NCBI RefSeq assembly: GCF_963678635.1
Contig: NC_087065.1
Span: forward strand, 27,797,254-27,861,253
Length of the DNA stretch: 64,000 bases
Source: Symsagittifera roscoffensis
Taxonomy: Eukaryota > Xenacoelomorpha > Acoela > Convolutidae
Reading direction: 5' to 3'
This document shows, in pieces, positions 1-11,950 of this stretch. The number at the start of each line of letters is the position of its first letter. The first letter of the stretch is position 1. The notes under the pieces were generated by a model that saw only the letters and a program-made list of their open reading frames with translations, had not been told where the DNA came from and ran no database searches. The translations under genes were made by a program, and so were the position numbers.

Positions 1-899
1 TTAGAAAAAATGAAGTTATACACAATTTTATTGTTTTTTTTTGTGTTTTATGAAAAAACTTTGTAACTTTGTGTTTATTTACATCATAAACTGAATAATC
101 AAACAGCTTGCTTTCGCCTCGTATACATACTTTTTTGCTTTTTTTTTCGGCAATCATTTGCATTAAAAAAGTTTGTTTCTGCTGTATGCCTAACTTTTTT
201 GAATTCTTTGAAAATTTCATATTGTTAGTTGTTGTTTGTAAATTTTGTTCAATGACAAAAAATCAGGTTTTAAAGAGAAATTAGACGTATGCGATAGAAA
301 GGCGCGTGCGCAGAAATTTTTCTAGGGGAGCCGGCTTTTCGAAAAATTTTGAAAGTTTTGCCGATTTTTTTTTTAGTTTGACCAAATTGATTTTCCGAGC
401 TCTCCCAAAATAAAATACATACCCTATTCTTCTGAAAAAGTTTCTGCTCCGCTGGCAATTTTTCTAAAAAAACAGGCCAAAAAAGGCGTTTTAGGCACTT
501 TTTGGAAAATATTGGCCAAAAAATTACGCTTTTTTGGCGCTCTCCCCCCTCAAGTTTAGTCTTATTCGCGACAAAGGTGCCTTTAGAAAAAAATTGAGGT
601 TGTTCAGCGAAAAATAGGTGTCATAAGTTATACCAAATGGGTAACCTTTGGAAAAAGTTGGCAACCAGAATTAAAGAGAGGGGTTAGTTTCAATGTAGCT
701 GCGTTCCGTGTTTAGTGTTTGTTGGTAGTTTAAGTATCAGAAAATGATAATAAATTAATAAAAAAACAGATCAAACTTTTGTAGTGTTTTTTTGTCTATA
801 GATTATTTTGATAAAATTGTGCCACTAAGTAATGTTCCCAATAAAATAGCTAAGCTTCGGCCTACTCTGCCTTTTTTGCACTGATTAATTTTAATCATA
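1..899. other. AT-rich intergenic sequence, no gene seen
   Basis: No convincing coding sequence, RNA gene or complete transposon is visible. Bases 290-560 are richer in GC than the surroundings and contain GCGC and GGCC clusters, which suggests an old repeat, but no second copy of that stretch is obvious elsewhere in the window. Confidence 0.5.
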
Positions 900-1500
900 T
901 CATCATATCATACATGATGTAATCATGCAGCATAAAAGAAGGATAGCCGGTTGCTGTGCAAGTAGCACAAAATGTTCCAACCATTTTCATAAATTCTAAA
1001 ATTAAAAGATGAGTGATGAAAGATGCAAGTAAAAAATGAATGAATTAGACATAATCAATAAAAGTTGTCTTTAAAACAAGAATAACAAACAAAAAAAATT
1101 AAAAAACAATCAAAAAATTTAATTTTATTTGCTCAAAATGTTCAATTTTTTTTTCTATAAAACTTTAATTGCCAAGAAAACGCTAGAGGAAGCTTCCATA
1201 ACTAGTTTTTTTTCCAGGAAAATCGAGTGGTTTCAGCTCAATTGACCAATTTCTATCAAGTGTTACATATAACGAACGTTACTCAATTGCGTTACTCGCT
1301 CCAAATTAGAACAAAAATCAAAGTTTTCAAAGTTTTCTCGACCTCGAAACTTTTTCGACATTCTTAAAAATCAATCGAATCACGACCGAATGGGCTTTTA
1401 TTTGATATATAACTCAACTTAGTCCGATGATTTTTTGTAGTGCCTGATTTTGCGTGGTAAGCAAAAAAAATTAAAAGCACAACCGAGTATAAAGATTCTG
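900..1500 (+). repeat. Dispersed repeat, copy 1 (partner at 30240-30820)
   Basis: About 600 bp is recognisably similar, in the same orientation, to 30240-30820. Shared landmarks are a GGATnGCCGGTTG block near the start and, near the end, the series GAATCAnGACnGAAnGGGCTTTnAT, ATATAnnACTCA and CCTGnTTTTGCG. The copies are old, with many indels. No coding capacity or terminal structure is visible, so the class of element is unknown. Confidence 0.6.
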
Positions 1501-2589
1501 CCCATTTTCAATGGTGGAAATAAAAAATTCAAGATTGACTAAACGGATTTCCGTGGTTATATCATGAGATTGTAAGTCGTCTAACTGGTCAGAATATGTA
1601 TGTGTATCCCAGGTTCATTTTGCTTTAAATTTTTAGTCATGTCTGCACATTTGCAGGCGGCTTTTTGATTCAGAACATTTTTGCTAAATTAAATGTGTGG
1701 AGTATAAAGGTGACAAGTAATTGCATTTCAAGTTAAAATTGGTTTCAATTAAAAAAATTCGTTTTAGACTGATTTGTTTTTCTGGAAGAAAAGCATCCAA
1801 GTAACAAAAATTAATCTTTTAATCAATGGTTTTACAAGTTTATCATTTAGCGTACTATCCGGCCATTAGCTGAAATTGCTTTTCCCACAATCTCACTTTT
1901 TTCAATGTGAATGACAATCATATTTGGCGGAATATCTTTCAAATTGGTCATTATATTAAATCTCATTATCAAACCGCTCACAGTAAATCTTCGTTCCCAA
2001 ATTTTGACACAGACCAATTGACGTAACATATTTATCAAATCTTCAAATTATCAAAAAGGATACATTGACCTATTGTTGCACAAAACGTATTTTCGAATAA
2101 AATTTTTTGCTAGGACATATCTTGTTTTGACTGCCCTAGTATAAACCTGCAAACACGGGCTGAAAAAAACTTTCCGGTTTTTGCCGACCTTTAAACTAAA
2201 AAATACGTTGTGTTAGCATGAAAGATTTAATGAGTGGAAAAAAACAAAACTGAAAAAATAAATTTGTTAAGAGCACTCACAATTTTGTAAACACTAAAAA
2301 ATTGGAAAAGAAGAATGGACAGAAACAGATAGAAAAAAATCACGGATAGACTCAACTTTGTTTTTGCACATAAAGGAAAAAAATCTTGACCCATGGCTCT
2401 GAAAGAAATGACTTCTTGTCAGTCACAAAGAAGTATTGTACAATCAAACAGATAATGATCAAAACAAAAAACGAATCGGCCAATTCAATGAAATGGCCTG
2501 CCTGGGCAAATAAAATGGAAAAAATTGCCATTACTGAACAACTACTTTTTTTAGTTGTACAATAAAACTCAGTACAATAAAAACTTTTT
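1501..2589. other. AT-rich intergenic sequence
   Basis: No supported gene. A 63-codon minus-strand frame at 2038-1847 is the only open stretch of note. It has no recognisable motif and no clear splice context. Confidence 0.5.
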
Positions 2590-3390
2590 CCCCCGACTTT
2601 TTGAACAAACCATACATAGTTACAATTTACATTAAAGAAGATCCAATAGTGGCAATTATTTACTGCCCAAATTTGGTTAAAATTACTTTATCTAAGATAG
2701 GTGAGCGCCTTCTTCATAAACAAATTATTGCATTTATGAAAAAGAAGAAACTTTTAAACAAAACTCATTTTGGATTGACGCTGTTATAATTTTGTTTGAA
2801 GAAACAGTATCGAGTCTTCAAGCAAATATTCATACTTCAGCAGTGCTTCAAAACTTTTCTAAAGCATTATTAATTTCTGTTTCATATCAAATTTTTCAAA
2901 CAAACTAGATTCAAACTAGTATTCCACTCATGCTCGTAAACTAGTTCCAAATTTTTTATCAAGACCAAAACCACAGCGTAAAGTAGGAATTATAAAAACT
3001 GTGATAGGCTAATGTTAATCATGGGGTACCACAAGCTGCAGTGCTAGGTCCAATAGTGTTCCTTTTATATATTATCGATTTTTGAAGTAAATTGGAAAAA
3101 CTTGTTCAACTTGCGGATGAACCTCTTTAATTTTTTTGCAAAAGGACTTACTTGTTTTGAAATCTAACAGACAAGAGACATTGAAATCTAGATCGTCTTC
3201 GTTATCTAAAAAGAACTCATGATTAACACAGATAAAAAACAAGTAATCAAATTTGACAAAAAATCAGAGTCATTCGGTTCTATATTTGTGAAAAGGAGGA
3301 ATTGAAAACAAAGACATTAAATTATTTAGCAAAACTTTTTGGAGAATTGAAATTTTCGGGCAAAAAACGGTGTTAACATCACCTGTTATG
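2590..3390 (+). pseudogene. Non-LTR (LINE, jockey/CR1-like) reverse transcriptase relic
   Basis: Three blocks in one orientation match the order of a LINE reverse transcriptase. At 2680-2780 the frame reads like the usual segment between the finger and palm (LSKIGERLLHKQ, then LLNKTHFG). At 3018-3085 it reads NHGVPQAAVLGP followed by LLYIIDF, the RT motif normally seen as GVPQGSVLGPLLF-LYINDL. At 3220-3270 it reads LMINTDKKQVIKF, like the NKLxLNxxKT motif downstream of the catalytic FADD, which is itself not legible. Stops and shifts break every block, so this is a dead fragment. The clade assignment is only by resemblance. Confidence 0.75.
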
Positions 3391-3560
3391 TCAAGGAAAA
3401 TCTAAGTTTTGTCCCATCTCAGTAATAATGGAAACTTTAAAGAAAACTACCTAAAACCTACATCTTCCGGCACAAAACGGTGTTAACATCACCTGTTGTT
3501 TCATTGAATTTTTTAGTTTTGTCTCATCGTAGTTAAAGTGGAAATTTTAAAAAGCGGTTA
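3360..3560. repeat. 110-bp tandem duplication
   Basis: ACGGTGTTAACATCACCTGTT occurs at 3367 and again at 3477. The sequence after each copy (TTTTGTCnCATC, AGTAAnnnTGGAAA) is also shared, giving two diverged units offset by 110 bp. It overlaps the end of the LINE relic. Confidence 0.7.
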
Positions 3561-5192
3561 CAAAAAAAAATTGACTCGTTTGATTTGACAAATAAACAGG
3601 GCAGTAGAAATTTGCTTCGTGAGAAAAAAAATGTCAGATGTCGTTTTCTACTTTTGAAATACAAAATACTTTTAGCAGAATCGTTCTCAACAATGTTTTG
3701 TTTGCTGAAGATTTTTGATCTGCTTACTGAAAAAAAAATTCTTTAACTGAAAAAAAGCTAGAAAAACCCATGCAAAAAGATAAAGTACCGTTAAACAATA
3801 CATCGAAAAACAAGTATTGGACAAATTCAAGAAATTAATTCATCAGAATTTTCGATTGCTGGAATTTGTGACGAGAAAAGAAATGGTTTAACTGAAATTT
3901 TTTGAATGAAAAAAAAAAAGGTGTCTATGTTAATAAATTTATTTAAAAAATCTAAAATGAGTATTTGATACATTTTAATGATCAAAAACCAGTGAACAAA
4001 CCAGTGAACCAAACTAGTGAACAATTGTGCTTTTAAATCATCTATGTAAAACAAAATCTCAAGTGTTTTAATATTATGTAGAAGCCAAACTGAATTTATA
4101 TTTTTTGCTGATTTGTGATCTTATATCCTGCAGCATGTATTCTTTAACTATCGGATTATATTAGAAAAATTACAGATATGTCATAAAAAGTTGTTTGCTA
4201 TCTAAGCAAAATGAAAAACAAAAAAAAACAGTTCAGGACTTACCCTGAAAACATTTTTGAAAACTCATTTTTAAACGTGACATGCCAACAATTTACATGG
4301 AATAAGATTTCTTCTTTCATCGAAGAAAAAAATTGTTGTTTGTTTAATCGCAAGTTGATAGCAGCCGCTATTGGCGCAATGAAAATTTGAACCCTTCAAC
4401 AACTATGTTAAAAAAATTGTTAAATGAAATTATGAGACCGGTTTATGATCTGCGTTTTTTTTGTAAGTAATTTTTATAAGTACGCGAAAACTTCATATCC
4501 CAAAGCTATTACGATCTACGCTTTTGACTCTTCAATGCCTTTCAACAATTGCGGAGTCGATTATTTTCGACAACACAATGTTAACATCCGGTGCAGCCCG
4601 GAAAAAATGGTGAAAACTCTTATTCAAATGTTTAACCACGCAAGGAGTTCAAGTTAAAATTGTACTCCTTGGATGCAAACTTTAGTGTGATGGGTACAGA
4701 GCGGTTTATCGCGCGAAGCGGCACAGTGTCCGTCTTTGGGTCTGACTACGAGAGCAACTTTGTTGCGCGGAAAAAGATACTTCTATCTGTCTGTGAGACG
4801 AAAAAGCGCATAGCAGCCCGTTTGGTACATAAGAGGATAAGTGGAATTTTAATCCACTCGGAGTCCCTGGTAGGTTTTGAAAAAGAATGGTCGGCAGCTG
4901 TAAGCGATTCTTCACTTCGATAATGGGTTCCCGTAAATTAGCCGACAAGGTTCTCGGTACAACCTTCCGTTTGGTGAAAAACTCACAACCTAATACTCCA
5001 GTGAGCTCTGACTTTACCGATCATCCCCGCAGACAATTATTTTGATTTTTTTTGCCATGACCGTTAATTTAACTAGCTACAAACGTCGGCTAGTCTAAGT
5101 TGTCAGCAGTATTTTGGAATGATGATTGATTCATGGTCAATTGATTCAGGTGTCCGTTTTCAAGTCGGTAAAGTCGAAAAGATCAATTAAAT
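3561..5192. other. Intergenic sequence, no identified gene
   Basis: Mostly AT-rich with poly-A and poly-T tracts. Bases 4445-5040 are less AT-rich and open in short frames on both strands (4445-4657 and 4660-4923 plus, 4948-4706 minus). None shows a motif I recognise. It could be a worn transposon fragment. Confidence 0.4.
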
Positions 5193-5669
5193 GGTTCCCA
5201 AGCTTATCACCCCGTGTTTTGTAACACCCTTTTCTTAACCCCCTCTCATATAACCCCAAAATCAGATAACCCCACTACAATTTAACCGCTTTTTAAAACC
5301 AATTGTTAGAATCAAAGTGAAAGTTACTTGAAAAGGATTCGGAACCATATCGTCGGTAAACATCAAAGCTTTAATTGCGAAAAATTTTGCGAAGCAAAAT
5401 GAGTTAACATGCACGCTGCTAAATGCGTTTTAGATTTCAACAGAAATGACCTTGCCGATAGTCTAGACGTTGATATGAACTTGAAAACGAATCCGACCGA
5501 CATGATTCAAATTGGTGCATATACAAAACAGTCCAAAACCATTTGAATTTCTTGACCTTGATCTTTTGGCGCCGACAGAATTGATCTACGCTTTGAAAAC
5601 TCAAACATGGGCTTAATTAAAGATCAAAGAGCCAAATTTGGAAGAATAATTTGGAAGACAATCAAAGGC

Positions 5670-5739
5670 CTCATGGTATAGTGGTTAAAGCGGTAGTCTC
5701 AAAATCTAGAGATCAAAGGATCGAATCCCTGGCGGCACA
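5670..5739 (+). other. tRNA-like sequence (pseudo-tRNA) inside the MULE
   Basis: A good internal A box (TGGTATAGTGG, 5674-5684) and a B-box-like GGATCGAATCC (5718-5728) sit at tRNA spacing, with a 5-bp anticodon-like stem (GTCTC/GAGAT) between them. The acceptor ends do not pair, the loop has 8 nt and the T stem is weak. This is therefore a pol III promoter-bearing relic and not a working tRNA. Confidence 0.5.
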
Positions 5740-5982
5740 AAAAATTTTCCAATTTTCCCAAAAAAGTTGAATTTCGGGTAAACATGAGAACGGGTATATC
5801 AAGGTAACATTAAATCGGTTAACCTTAGAGGGTTGGGCGGAGGGAAAAGAAAAGTCAACACTTTGTATGTATTCATTATTTTGCCGGTTTCAAATCGACT
5901 CTAGCTCAATTTTGAAAAATCAAGGAAAATAAAACTTGGAAAAAATTTCATTGCTTGGCAATACAGATTAAATATCAAATAT

Positions 5983-6900
5983 TTAACTCAAGTTCGCCAT
6001 AGCGCAAAAGAAATGCAAATCAGTTTTTTCTTCGTAAACATGCATAATATTCTGCACTTTTTCATTGAGCACCCGGTATTTTTTCTTTTTTGTAAATTGG
6101 TGCCCACTCGAGGCGTTATAGAAATTAAGTTTTTGGACGGAAGCGTCTTTTTGCAATTTTGCAATCACTTTCCATATACTGGGATGCAATCCACTGAAGT
6201 ATGACTGTATGCCATAATGCCAGCCCTCTAGAGCATTTGTTGTTCTGGCCAAACCCGATGATGCCGCATCCCTTTGATTCCATTTTTTCAGGTCTACTAT
6301 CAGGGACTAGTATTTTTAGGGCTTCTAAGAAACGGTGGTAAATTTTTTCTGTTTTATTTGGCATGAACGCATATATGCAAGCAGGGGCTATTCCTGAAAG
6401 ACTAACGTGTATGGAGTAAAGTTGATAAAACATTTTCGGGGTGACTTTAAAAGTTCCATCAGCCAACCAAAAGTTGGATGTTTCAAGCACACGTAGCATT
6501 TCAGGGTCGCCGAATAAAATAATCCTCTCGTGATCATTTTGCCCACTGTCAAATCTTATAAAATTTTTCAAAGGTTCGGGTATTTCAAAACTTCTGGTTG
6601 CTGGGGAGACTGGTAAGACTTCTTCTCGTTGCTTGCGCGCTCGTTGTGCGGTGCGAACTAAATTTTCTTTGGATGGTAGGGCTAGTTGAGTGGCAATGTT
6701 GTCTGTAATGGGCTGAATGGCGGTTGCGACTGCGACGGTTGGGATGTTACTATCGCTTAGCTCCTTGATGTTTTTTTTAAACTAGTCGAGCATCAGGTTT
6801 GCCCGTGGAAATATCGTGATTATGTTGACCCCTCGTTTCAATAAAGTTTTCTCCATCCGTAATTGCTGTTGCGCGGCATTTATGGGTTTGGTACTTTGAG
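5983..6900 (-). pseudogene. MULE transposase, broken
   Basis: The main frame (6571-6125) contains FWLADGTFKVTPKMFYQLYSIH, the typical MULE transposase segment with its first catalytic Asp. A second frame (6252-5983) contains ARTTNALEGWHYGI, which corresponds to the C-terminal RTNN-EGWH region of the family. The portion that should lie between them (the second Asp and the CxxH-like segment) is missing, and the two parts are in different frames. So there is an internal deletion plus a frameshift. Upstream, to about 6900, stops interrupt a region still readable as a typical N-terminal part. It belongs to the MULE at 5193-7411 and cannot encode an active enzyme. Confidence 0.75.
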
Positions 6901-7420
6901 CAGTTTCAATTTGTTGTTGTCTTGTTTTTTCGTTTAAGGTAATACTCGTGGCCTGATACCACTAGAATTTGTTTGTCTTTCGAAGATAAAGTAAAATGGA
7001 ACGACGCTTCAAACATTATATCTGATCTGATAGACTGGTATAACAATGGTTAAATAAATAGGCAGTATGATTTTTTATAAAACTCACAAACGTCTTTTGT
7101 TGCCTTCAATTAGCACCATGTATGTTATCTCTATTTTAAACGCGTGAGTGAGGGATTATTTCTCTAACTAATCGAAATGCAGTTATTTTTGAGATGCTAG
7201 AGGTATCAAGTGAATTAAGACTAGCTTTTCAGGCCTCAATCAGTAAGCTTAATGGAACTACTCCTGTACTTATAAAAAGGACTCAATTTGAAACAAATTA
7301 TCGTCATTAAAAGGGGGTTAAATTGTTGTGGGGTTATCATGTTACGGGGTTATGATATAGGGGGTGTAAACAGAGGGGGTTAAATATCGTAGGGTTAAAG
7401 AGTGGGACACCCAATTAAAA

Positions 7421-8510
7421 TTGTATTTTCAATTTCAATACCAACTTAGGTTGTAAAAAAGATCATTTTACAATTCTGACATATTCTGTCAGAAATAATA
7501 TGCGCTGTTAACCAGAAGCAAATTCGGCAAATGTTACCCCCATCGTATTTAACAAATTGCGTAGGCTCTGCTACTGCAACGGAAAGAACTTAAGTATAAA
7601 GCTTTGCAATCTGGTACGGCTTTCCGACAAAAAATAGTTATGACAAAATCACGCCAGATCAGACAAAAAACAGAGACAACAAGCTAAAAAAGTTTTAGTC
7701 ATGATTTGAGCGTCGTTCAGAATCAGACTAAAATAATAATAAAGTGTGGCAACTGCTTAGTCCCACAGGAAATATTGAACAGGGCATTAAGCATAGTGGC
7801 AAAGAATTCCCTCTAAGATAAGCAGACCAATTATTTGATGCCCTGCTATGGCAATTATAGTTTATGAGGATGAGCTCTCGCAGTTGACATCTAGCCTTAA
7901 GTCTACCACAACCTAATCACTTTCGGCTGCAACAGTGGCACCATGGACTATGAGTGGACACGCACGCCTGATAACCTTTCGTAGCACCTCTGCACAATAT
8001 ATAACTTTTAAAATTGCTAGTGTAATCATTCACCCGCAACGTTTTTCCCAGTACTTAAAACAAGTGAGAAATGGAATCATGCTTAATCAAGTACGCGATG
8101 TATAAGTAAAGTAGATATTATCATGTTTCTACTGATTTGATACATTTTTCGATAATTTTTTTTTAAAATTTGCCTCTTGGTTTAATAACACGTCTCCAGT
8201 CTTCAAAAATTCAATGAAAATTACAAAATTATACTTTTCTGAATCAATTGGTTTCTTAAAAAAGCTTTGCAATGAATTATGAGAATTTTAAAACTTATCA
8301 ACATTTTTTTGAAGTATCAGAATTTTTCTTACTATCATATTTAGATGCAAATGGTTCCAGCTTGCAGAAAAGACCAAAGAAATGAAAAGCAATTACTATT
8401 CGAAAAAAAAAATAGAAAGAAAAACAATATTAATGATCACCATGAAATCGACTTCCCATACTTTATTTTCGACTTGCAGGTTGTTCTCAGGAAATTATTA
8501 TAATATTGAG
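7421..8510. other. Intergenic sequence, nothing recognised
   Basis: No open frame of note, no repeat with a partner in the window and no RNA gene is visible. Confidence 0.5.
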
Positions 8511-8512
8511 TA

Positions 8513-9244
8513 CAGTGCTGATTTAAATTATCCGGACAAATCGAACAAAACTTGAATTTTCAAACGCGTTTTTCTCAAATTGGGTTAAAATTAGACAAAA
8601 AAAGAAGAGAACAAAAGTTGCTTAGAATTTCACCAGAATTAATATGGTGCAATTTTTTCTACGAAAATCTCAACAAAAATTTTACCCCAAAAATGGGTCA
8701 TTTTGGCTTTTTTCAATTAATCAAGAATTACGCTGAAACTATTTTGTTAATTGATGAGAAAATTATATCACAAGAAGCCTCCTACATAGCCCAACAAAGC
8801 ATAAGAAGGGTTAAATCTCCAAAAATTTGCTCAAATTGTTTAAAATTTGTTTTTAAACAGAGATTCTGGGTTTTATATAGTAAAAATCACATTTATTGAC
8901 TATCGAGTGAAAATTTTTTCTCTTTTACTGGTTTTTGAAGATTTAACCCTTCTTTAACTTTGTTGGGCTATGTAGGAGGCTTCATGTGATATAATTTTCT
9001 CATCAATTAACAAAATAGTTTCAGCGTAATTCTTGATTAATTGAAAAAAGCCAAAATGACCCATTTTTGGGGTAAAATTTTTGTTGAGATTTTCGGAGAA
9101 AAAATTGCACCATAATAATTCTGGTGAAATTCTAAGCAACTTTTGTTCTGTTCACTTTTTGTCTAATCTTAACTCAATTTGAGAAAAACGCGTTTGAAAA
9201 TTCAAGTTTTGTTCGTTTTGTCCGGATAATTTAAATCAGCACTG
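8513..9244. mobile_element. Foldback / MITE of Tc1-mariner type (long palindrome)
   Basis: The element begins CAGTGCTGATTTAAATTATC and ends with the reverse complement of the same bases, flanked on both sides by TA (8511-8512, 9245-9246). The arms are about 310 bp each (8513-8823 and 8938-9244) around a ~110-bp centre. A CAGTG terminus and TA target duplication are typical of Tc1/mariner-mobilised elements. The open frames at 8552-8899 (plus) and 9139-8954 (minus) are the two arms read from opposite ends and have no recognisable product. Confidence 0.85.
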
Positions 9245-9247
9245 TAT

Positions 9248-9790
9248 TTTTTGTTTCGACTTTCGTAACGAAAATAACGGAATATTTGTGCTCGATAGGG
9301 ATTTTTTTTTCAGACAAATTTCGGCTTTTTAACTAGCCGTTTTTGCTGGAATTTTTTGACATCATTCGAAACAGGTATTGTTCTCCTGAGCTTAACTTTG
9401 AAAAAATTTTCACCTTTGATATTTTTTCGCAAAGTACGGAGGATTAAAGATTGCCATTTCGGCCAATTTGGGACAATCAACGCGCGATATATTTCGCGCT
9501 ATTAACGTGTAAGCGGAGATTTAATCCGTCTTAAAAATTGTTCCAAATTGGTTAAAGGAAGCTTAATTGCCAAACTGATTTGTTCATGGGAGCGAAATCT
9601 ATCATTTTATAATTTATATGGTGTGTGGGGAGATAACTTTTACAAAAATCTCAATTTAAAAAAAATATATATGTTTAATTTTTTTTTTACATTTAAATTG
9701 TTTCATCTTATTAATGCTCAATAGACCTTAAAAGGTAGCCGGAACATTCGGGGCTCGCCCTGATACGAGCAGTCTTGTTGCAAGTTTAAA
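9248..9790 (+). repeat. Dispersed ~540-bp repeat, copy 1
   Basis: This stretch is strongly similar to 20370-20905 in the same orientation. Shared landmarks are ACGGAATATTTGTGCTCG near the start, GCGCGATATnnTTCGCGCTATTAACG in the middle, and CTGATACGAGCAGTCTTGTT at the end. It abuts the foldback element on its left. No coding sequence is seen, so it is probably a non-autonomous transposable element of unknown class. Confidence 0.8.
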
Positions 9791-10600
9791 TTCACTAGCT
9801 GCGTTAAAGAGGCAAAATTGACCATCATGAATGTTTGGAAGCTGACTTATTTCTGGTCGGTCACTTCAATAACGTTAAAATCACAGCAATCACAGGAGAC
9901 CTAAATTGAGCATCAGTTAAAAGCTAAATCAAACAAATATCCGTTACAAAAAGATATCCTCTAAACTTTTGAAGTTCGTGAAAGTAAAATAACTTCAACA
10001 TTTTGCTGGAAGCTACTGATAGCATGCATGGAAAGAAACAGTCTTTGCTTTTGTTAGGGTGTCTTAAATTTTCCAGTAGTTTTTTGAAAGCTGATAGATA
10101 CTTAACATAGCTAACAGACAGTTGTAAAAGAGTCAAGGAACGCAAGAAAAGCAACTGATTTGGTTTTTTTTAGAAAGACTAACGTTCGAATTTCAAAGTG
10201 AAAAGTGTATGACATTACCACCGGATTTAGGGGGGGGGGGGGGCGCACGACCCCCTCTCAGGAATTCGACCCCTGCCGTCTCAAAGGGTCCCCCTTTGAT
10301 ACTTTCTAAGAAATCCATTTTGGTGACGGACCCTAAAACTTTTCGAAAGGCGCCTTTGGCGCCAATATATACAAACTTTGAAGGGGGAGCGCGCGCCGAA
10401 AAACGCAATTTTTTGGTCTAAATTTTCGAGAATATTCAAAAAGTTGAAAAACGGTCAAAAAATCAAAAATTTTAGTTTAAAAAATTTTGTAAGTGCCCGC
10501 TAAGACAATGGAGCTTCCCACAACCAGTTCTTTTGAACCTACAATATCAGATTTAAAAAAACTTTCGAGAAAAAGTCAGAAGATCCGCAAAACGTTAGAT
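9791..10600. repeat. Non-coding stretch with a GC-rich repeat and a G14 tract
   Basis: Bases 10205-10420 are unusually GC-rich and contain an uninterrupted run of 14 G (10230-10243). The overlapping frames on both strands here are composition artefacts. Bases 10100-10190 resemble 24830-24920 (AACAGAnAGTTnnAAAnnAGTCAA). Confidence 0.45.
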
Positions 10601-11950
10601 TCGACCCACCCTTTGCCGTCCCAGGTATTTTCGTGACCTACAGGTCAAGTTGGCCGGAAACGCATGACAGGTTGAACTTTTTGCAAGCGCAATAAAGTTT
10701 GCAAGCGCAAAAAATATTTTTTCAATTTGAGAAATCTGGATTGAAGTTTGCAGGCGCAATAAACTTTACTCAATTTGAGAAATCTGGTTTATTAAGTAAA
10801 ATTTTCGTTCTGCTGCCAATAGTGAAAACTAGAATGGAAATTAGAAGTCGATCACTTTTTTCGTGACTTCTACACTTTAATTGAGCGATAAGAGTTTCAC
10901 TTTATTTTAAGAAAGGAAGTGAACTGAATTTGAACTGAAATTAAAAGTCAAAGCGCGAAAAATCAAAAATTATTGTCTTTAAATTTTAAGCTTTTTCCTA
11001 AAAAAATATATCAGCAAGACCTATGTAAGAGTACTCGCTACGTGCAATACTAGTAAGCACTAACTTTAGAAACTTTATGATCATAGATAGCAATTGATGT
11101 CAAAATTCGCTGGAAGTCTATCAAAAAACTTCTTGGAATAAATTGAATTACCCAAGACCTATACAAATAATTGTCGAAATTATCTTCATTCATTAACACT
11201 TAAGAATGCTATCTTATAACAAAAGGCGAAATTACGCTTTGCAAACACTAGCAAGAACACAAAATCAGCTCTGAAAACAAAAAAAAATAAGAGTGCACCT
11301 CGATTTGAAAAATAAACTCGTCCTGGTCAAATTCGACCCTTCCTTCGCCGTCCCAGATATTTTCGTGACCTCCAGGTCAAGTTGGCCGGGAAGGCATTGA
11401 AATTTGAATTCTTTACTCAATTTGAGAAATCTGGTTTATTAAGTAAAATTTTCGTTCAGCTGCCAATACTGAAAACTAGAATGGAAATTAGAAGTCGATC
11501 ACTTTTTTCGTGACCTCTACACTTCAATTGTTCGATAAGATTTTGCCTTCCTTTTAACAAAGGAAGTGAACTGAATTTGAATCGAAATTAAAAGTCAAAC
11601 CGCAAAAAATCAAAACTAAGCGTCCTAAAAATTTAAGCATTCTCATTAAAAAATATCAGCAAGACCCATGTAAGAGTACTCGCTAGGTTCATTACCAGCA
11701 ATCGCTAACTTCAGAAACCTTATGGCCATAGATATCAATTGATGTCAAAATTCGATAAAAGTCTATCAAAAAACTTCTTGGAAAAAAAATTAAATTACCA
11801 AAGACCTATAAAATAATTGTCGAAACTATCTTTATTGATTAAAATTTAAGAATGCTATCTTTTAGCACAAAGGCGAAATTACGCTGCGTAAACACTAGCA
11901 AGAACGCGAAAAAATCAGTTCTTAAAACAAAAAGAATAAACCTCGATTTG
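10601..11950. repeat. Two tandem copies of a ~670-730-bp repeat
   Basis: Unit 1 (10601-11332) and unit 2 (11333-11950) align along their length. Both start with ATTCGACCC, then TTTTCGTGACCT-CAGGTCAAGTTGGCCGG, then GAAATTAGAAGTCGATCACTTTTTTCGTGAC, later ATCAGCAAGACC-ATGTAAGAGTACTCGCTA, and finish with a GGCGAAATTACGCT...CACTAGCAAGAAC block. A diverged partial third copy lies at 24950-25230. The units carry no reading frame, which suggests a non-autonomous element inserted or duplicated in tandem. Confidence 0.75.

Larger units (their letters stand above)
5193..7411 (-). mobile_element. MULE (Mutator-like) DNA transposon, degenerate
   Basis: The ends are inverted copies of one another. The left end runs 5193-5300 and the right end 7412-7305 on the other strand. 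Each carries a series of TAACCCC blocks and finishes with the same CCCCAC-ACAATTTAACC element. The flanks are CAATTAAAT (5184-5192) and CAATTAAAA (7412-7420), an 8/9 match to the 9-bp target duplication expected for Mutator-like elements. The interior holds a broken MULE transposase on the minus strand and a tRNA-like sequence near the left end. About 2.2 kb in total. The exact outer base of each TIR is uncertain by a few nucleotides. Confidence 0.75.

Noticed and set aside
1847-2038. 63-codon minus-strand frame
   Set aside because: No motif, no clear donor or acceptor and no partner; chance cannot be excluded.
4445-4948. Short frames in a GC-richer island on both strands
   Set aside because: No recognisable domain, no splice context and no second copy. 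Kept only as an unexplained stretch.
10193-10421. Overlapping 70-codon frames in the G14 region
   Set aside because: Open only because of GC-rich low-complexity sequence; both strands are open and neither has a motif.
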